DNA of 8,519 nucleotides from the NCBI GenBank assembly GCA_044359155.1, contig JBIKMR010000194.1:1-8519 (forward strand). Direction: 5' to 3'. Positions within the stretch are counted from its first letter, which is position 1, and each line of letters begins with the position of its first letter. The notes beneath the pieces were generated by a model, which did not search any database, was not told the origin of the DNA, and saw only the letters and a list, made by a program, of their open reading frames with translations. Below are positions 6,836-8,519 of the stretch, one piece after another. This stretch comes from WGMK01 sp044359155. GTDB lineage: Bacteria; Hydrogenedentota; Hydrogenedentia; Hydrogenedentales; JAEUWI01. Made by a program: the position numbers and the translations under genes.

Positions 6836-8173
6836 ATGGAAATCACGCGACGTAAATTCATGACGGCCACCGCCGCTGCGGTGATCGTGGGCGGCATGAA
6901 GGCCAGTGGCCGCGTTTGGGGCGCAAACGACCGCATCAACATGGCCACCATCGGGTTCAACGGCCAGGGCCGCACGCACATCGGCGACCTGCTTGGGGAC
7001 AAAGACAAGCTCGGCATTCAATACACCGCCCTTTGCGACGTGGACGAGCGCGTGCTGCGCGCCGGTGCGAAGACGGTGGAGAAGGCACAAGGCACCGCGC
7101 CCAAGACCTACGCAGACATGCGCGAGCTGATGCAAGACCCCGACGTGGACGCCATCACCATAGCCACCCCCAACCACTGGCACACCCTCGCCACCGTGTG
7201 GGGATGCCAGGCTGGCAAGGACGTGTACGTCGAGAAGCCCGCCGCCCACAGCGTCTTCGAGGCAAAGCAGGTGGCCCTCGCCGCGAAGAAGTACAACCGC
7301 ATTGTGCAGCACGGCACCCAGAGCCGCTGCGACCCCACCCTCATCCGCGACATGAAGTTGCTGCATGATGGCTCCGTCATCGGCAAGGTGATGCACTCGC
7401 GCGGCGTTGTCTACAAGAACGGCAACCGCAACAGCATCGGCAAGGGCGTGGAAGCTGCTCCCCCCGAGGCGCTGAACTACGAACTCTGGCAGGGCCCCGC
7501 GAAGGATGTGCCTTACAAGGTGCGCGCCGACCGCGAGACCCAGGGCCTCTGGGTCCACTACAACTGGCATTGGTTCTGGCAGTGGGGCAACGGCGAGATT
7601 GGCAACCAGGGCGTGCACGAAATGGACATCGCCTGCTGGGGACACAACCGTGGCCTGCCCGTAAAGATCATGAGCCAGGGCGGACGCTACGGCTGGGACG
7701 ACGACGCCGAAACGCCCAACACCCAAGCCAGCTCCTTCACCTTTGACGACGGCTCCCTCCTCACCTTCGAGGTCCGCAACCTCGGCTCCTTTGAGGAAGC
7801 CGATGCCGGCGACTGCACCAACAGCTTCTTCGGAACCGACGGCTACTACGTGCGCGGCAAAGGCTTCTTCGACTACAAGAAGAAAGACGACCAGCCCGTC
7901 GCCATTCCCGTGGCGGAAGCTGCCCCCGAAAAGCTCGGCAAGTGGGAGCACTTCATCAAGGCCGTGCGCAGCCGCGACAACAATGACAACCCCGCAGACA
8001 TGGAAAAGGCGAAGACCTCGTCCGCCATGTGCGCGCTGGGCAACGTCGCCTACCAACTGGGCCGCAGCCTCAACTTCGACCCCGCCACCGAAACCTTCGG
8101 TGAGGACGCCGAAGCCAACGCCCACCTCAAGCGCGAATACCGCGAAGGCTTCGAAGTCCCACAGATCGCCTAA
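6836..8173 (+). CDS. Gfo/Idh/MocA family oxidoreductase with twin-arginine signal
   Basis: The 445-residue protein belongs to the NAD(P)-dependent Gfo/Idh/MocA family, which oxidises or reduces sugars, inositols and similar compounds. Residues 4-9 (TRRKFM) and the following hydrophobic stretch form a short Tat-type signal, so the enzyme is probably exported with its cofactor bound, as known for glucose-fructose oxidoreductase. The Rossmann glycine motif is IGFNGQGRTH at 39-48; the second glycine is replaced by N42, a variant seen in related proteins. The EKP motif carrying the usual catalytic lysine is at 133-135 (K134), and GVHEMDIA at 259-266 gives H261 and D264 at the usual active-site segment. 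HYNWHWFWQWG (241-251) is typical of the exported planctomycete-type subgroup. No clear signal peptidase site is seen, so it may stay anchored. The gene is transcribed divergently from PSD1-DUF1501 and ends 17 nt before a strong terminator. Its substrate cannot be assigned. Confidence 0.94.
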   Translation: MEITRRKFMTATAAAVIVGGMKASGRVWGANDRINMATIGFNGQGRTHIGDLLGDKDKLGIQYTALCDVDERVLRAGAKTVEKAQGTAPKTYADMRELMQDPDVDAITIATPNHWHTLATVWGCQAGKDVYVEKPAAHSVFEAKQVALAAKKYNRIVQHGTQSRCDPTLIRDMKLLHDGSVIGKVMHSRGVVYKNGNRNSIGKGVEAAPPEALNYELWQGPAKDVPYKVRADRETQGLWVHYNWHWFWQWGNGEIGNQGVHEMDIACWGHNRGLPVKIMSQGGRYGWDDDAETPNTQASSFTFDDGSLLTFEVRNLGSFEEADAGDCTNSFFGTDGYYVRGKGFFDYKKKDDQPVAIPVAEAAPEKLGKWEHFIKAVRSRDNNDNPADMEKAKTSSAMCALGNVAYQLGRSLNFDPATETFGEDAEANAHLKREYREGFEVPQIA

Positions 8174-8190
8174 CCCACACCGACCCAATC

Positions 8191-8222
8191 AAAAGCCCGG
8201 CAGGAAACCCTGCCGGGCTTTT
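8191..8222 (+). terminator. Intrinsic terminator of the oxidoreductase gene
   Basis: A perfect 14-bp stem, AAAAGCCCGGCAGG (8191-8204) with CCTGCCGGGCTTTT (8209-8222), closes an AAAC loop. It is followed by GTTTTTTG, giving a U-rich tail. It lies 17 nt after the TAA stop at 8171-8173. The A-run on the left side could also give weak termination on the other strand. Confidence 0.93.
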
Positions 8223-8271
8223 GTTTTTTGAAACTTGTGCAGGTTTGCGATGGCGGCTTGTAGCTGTTCGC

Positions 8272-8456
8272 GCGGGGTCAACATCCCCCGGGTTTCGCTC
8301 ACGCGAAACCGTCCCCCTTCAAAGGGGGACTTGGGAGCGCAGCGCTACTGCGCTGCCTGAGCACGCAGCGCAATACCCGTAACCTTGCATTTGGTCCCCC
8401 TTTGAAGGGGGACGATGTTGTGCTTCAGCACAACATCCGGGGGATGTTGCCCCCGC
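8272..8456. repeat. 185-bp nested palindromic element with mirrored internal hairpins
   Basis: The outer arms 8272-8291 and 8437-8456 are inverted copies with one mismatch, including a perfect 13-bp CAACATCCCCCGG/CCGGGGGATGTTG. The inner arms 8311-8330 and 8394-8413 are perfect 20-bp inverted copies, and each is itself nearly palindromic (GTCCCCC...GGGGGAC). Between outer and inner arm each side carries its own hairpin: GTTTCGC/GCGAAAC (8292-8309) on the left and ATGTTGTGC/GCACAACAT (8415-8436) on the right, each with a 4-base loop. The central 63 nt contain further stems. It lies between two terminators and holds no credible gene. It resembles dispersed intergenic palindromes (REP- or MITE-like), but no copy number can be known from one window and no target-site duplication is evident. 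Confidence 0.85.
8336..8372. other. Two mutually exclusive hairpins in the centre of the palindromic element
   Basis: AGCGCAG (8336-8342) can pair with CTGCGCT (8348-8354), giving 7 bp with a 5-base loop. TGCGCTGC (8349-8356) can instead pair with GCAGCGCA (8365-8372), giving 8 bp with an 8-base loop. They share bases 8349-8354, so only one can form at a time. This may be part of the repeat's secondary structure rather than a regulatory switch. Confidence 0.5.
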
Positions 8457-8474
8457 AGCGCCGAATAAAAGAAC

Positions 8475-8502
8475 CGGCCCGCGTGATTGCTCACGCGGGC
8501 CG
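8475..8502 (-). terminator. Terminator-like hairpin, probably for a leftward gene beyond the right edge
   Basis: A perfect 12-bp stem, CGGCCCGCGTGA (8475-8486) with TCACGCGGGCCG (8491-8502), closes a 4-base loop. On the minus strand the stem is followed by GTTCTTTTATT, which is T-rich; on the plus strand the tail is ATTTAAGTATT. The minus direction is therefore favoured, and a TAA at 8507-8505 on the minus strand could be the stop of a gene lying to the right. That gene is not visible, so this part is inference. Confidence 0.68.
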
Positions 8503-8519
8503 ATTTAAGTATTCGTCGA

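Noticed and set aside
6770..8188. A 472-codon open frame on the minus strand opposite the oxidoreductase
   Set aside because: It is an antisense shadow: Val/Ala/Gly-rich, no recognisable domain, and it covers the whole coding region and promoter of a gene with clear motifs and a strong ribosome site.
8250..8360. Small plus-strand frame of 36 codons inside the terminal intergenic region
   Set aside because: It reads through the hairpin and inner arm of the palindromic element, has no ribosome site and lies just after a strong terminator.
8272..8456. CRISPR array or IS end as an explanation of the repeats
   Set aside because: The repeats are inverted rather than direct, occur only once each per arm, and have no regular spacers. 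No transposase gene or target duplication is visible in the window.

Overview
The window is GC-rich bacterial DNA with five protein-coding genes, one of them cut by the left edge. Four genes read leftwards (minus strand) and one reads rightwards. Three features point to the Planctomycetota/Verrucomicrobiota/Lentisphaerota group or to Hydrogenedentota-like bacteria: a PSD1-type cytochrome protein (DUF1549/DUF1553) directly followed by a DUF1501 protein, and a Tat-exported Gfo/Idh/MocA oxidoreductase. The phylum is an inference from gene families; there is no rRNA or other marker in the window.

Layout. Positions 1-665 (minus) hold the N-terminal 221 residues of a zinc-binding SAM-dependent methyltransferase of the sugar C-methyltransferase type. 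Positions 712-1980 (minus) encode an N-acylglucosamine/cellobiose 2-epimerase family protein, with its real start fixed by a strong Shine-Dalgarno sequence. Positions 1981-2091 form a leader with a hairpin next to the upstream stop codon and a weak candidate promoter. Positions 2092-3549 (minus) encode a DUF1501 protein with a twin-arginine signal. Positions 3552-6695 (minus) encode a 1047-residue Sec-exported multidomain protein with cytochrome c-type motifs and a LamG-like insert; it ends 2 nt before the DUF1501 start. Positions 6696-6835 are a divergent control region with two dyad elements. Positions 6836-8173 (plus) encode the Gfo/Idh/MocA oxidoreductase, followed by a near-textbook intrinsic terminator (8191-8222). 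The last 300 bases have no gene. They carry a 185-bp nested palindromic element (8272-8456) and a second terminator-like hairpin (8475-8502), which probably serves a leftward gene outside the window.

How the parts may fit: the 2-epimerase acts on sugars in the cytoplasm, the oxidoreductase probably oxidises a sugar or sugar-like compound after Tat export, and the PSD1/DUF1501 pair is an exported module of unknown function often found in polysaccharide-degrading bacteria. Together they look like a small carbohydrate-use locus. The substrate cannot be read from the sequence. The PSD1/DUF1501 genes use clearly different synonymous codons from their three neighbours. The most unusual non-coding feature is the terminal palindrome, whose two arms keep a hairpin at the same mirrored place although the hairpin sequences differ.
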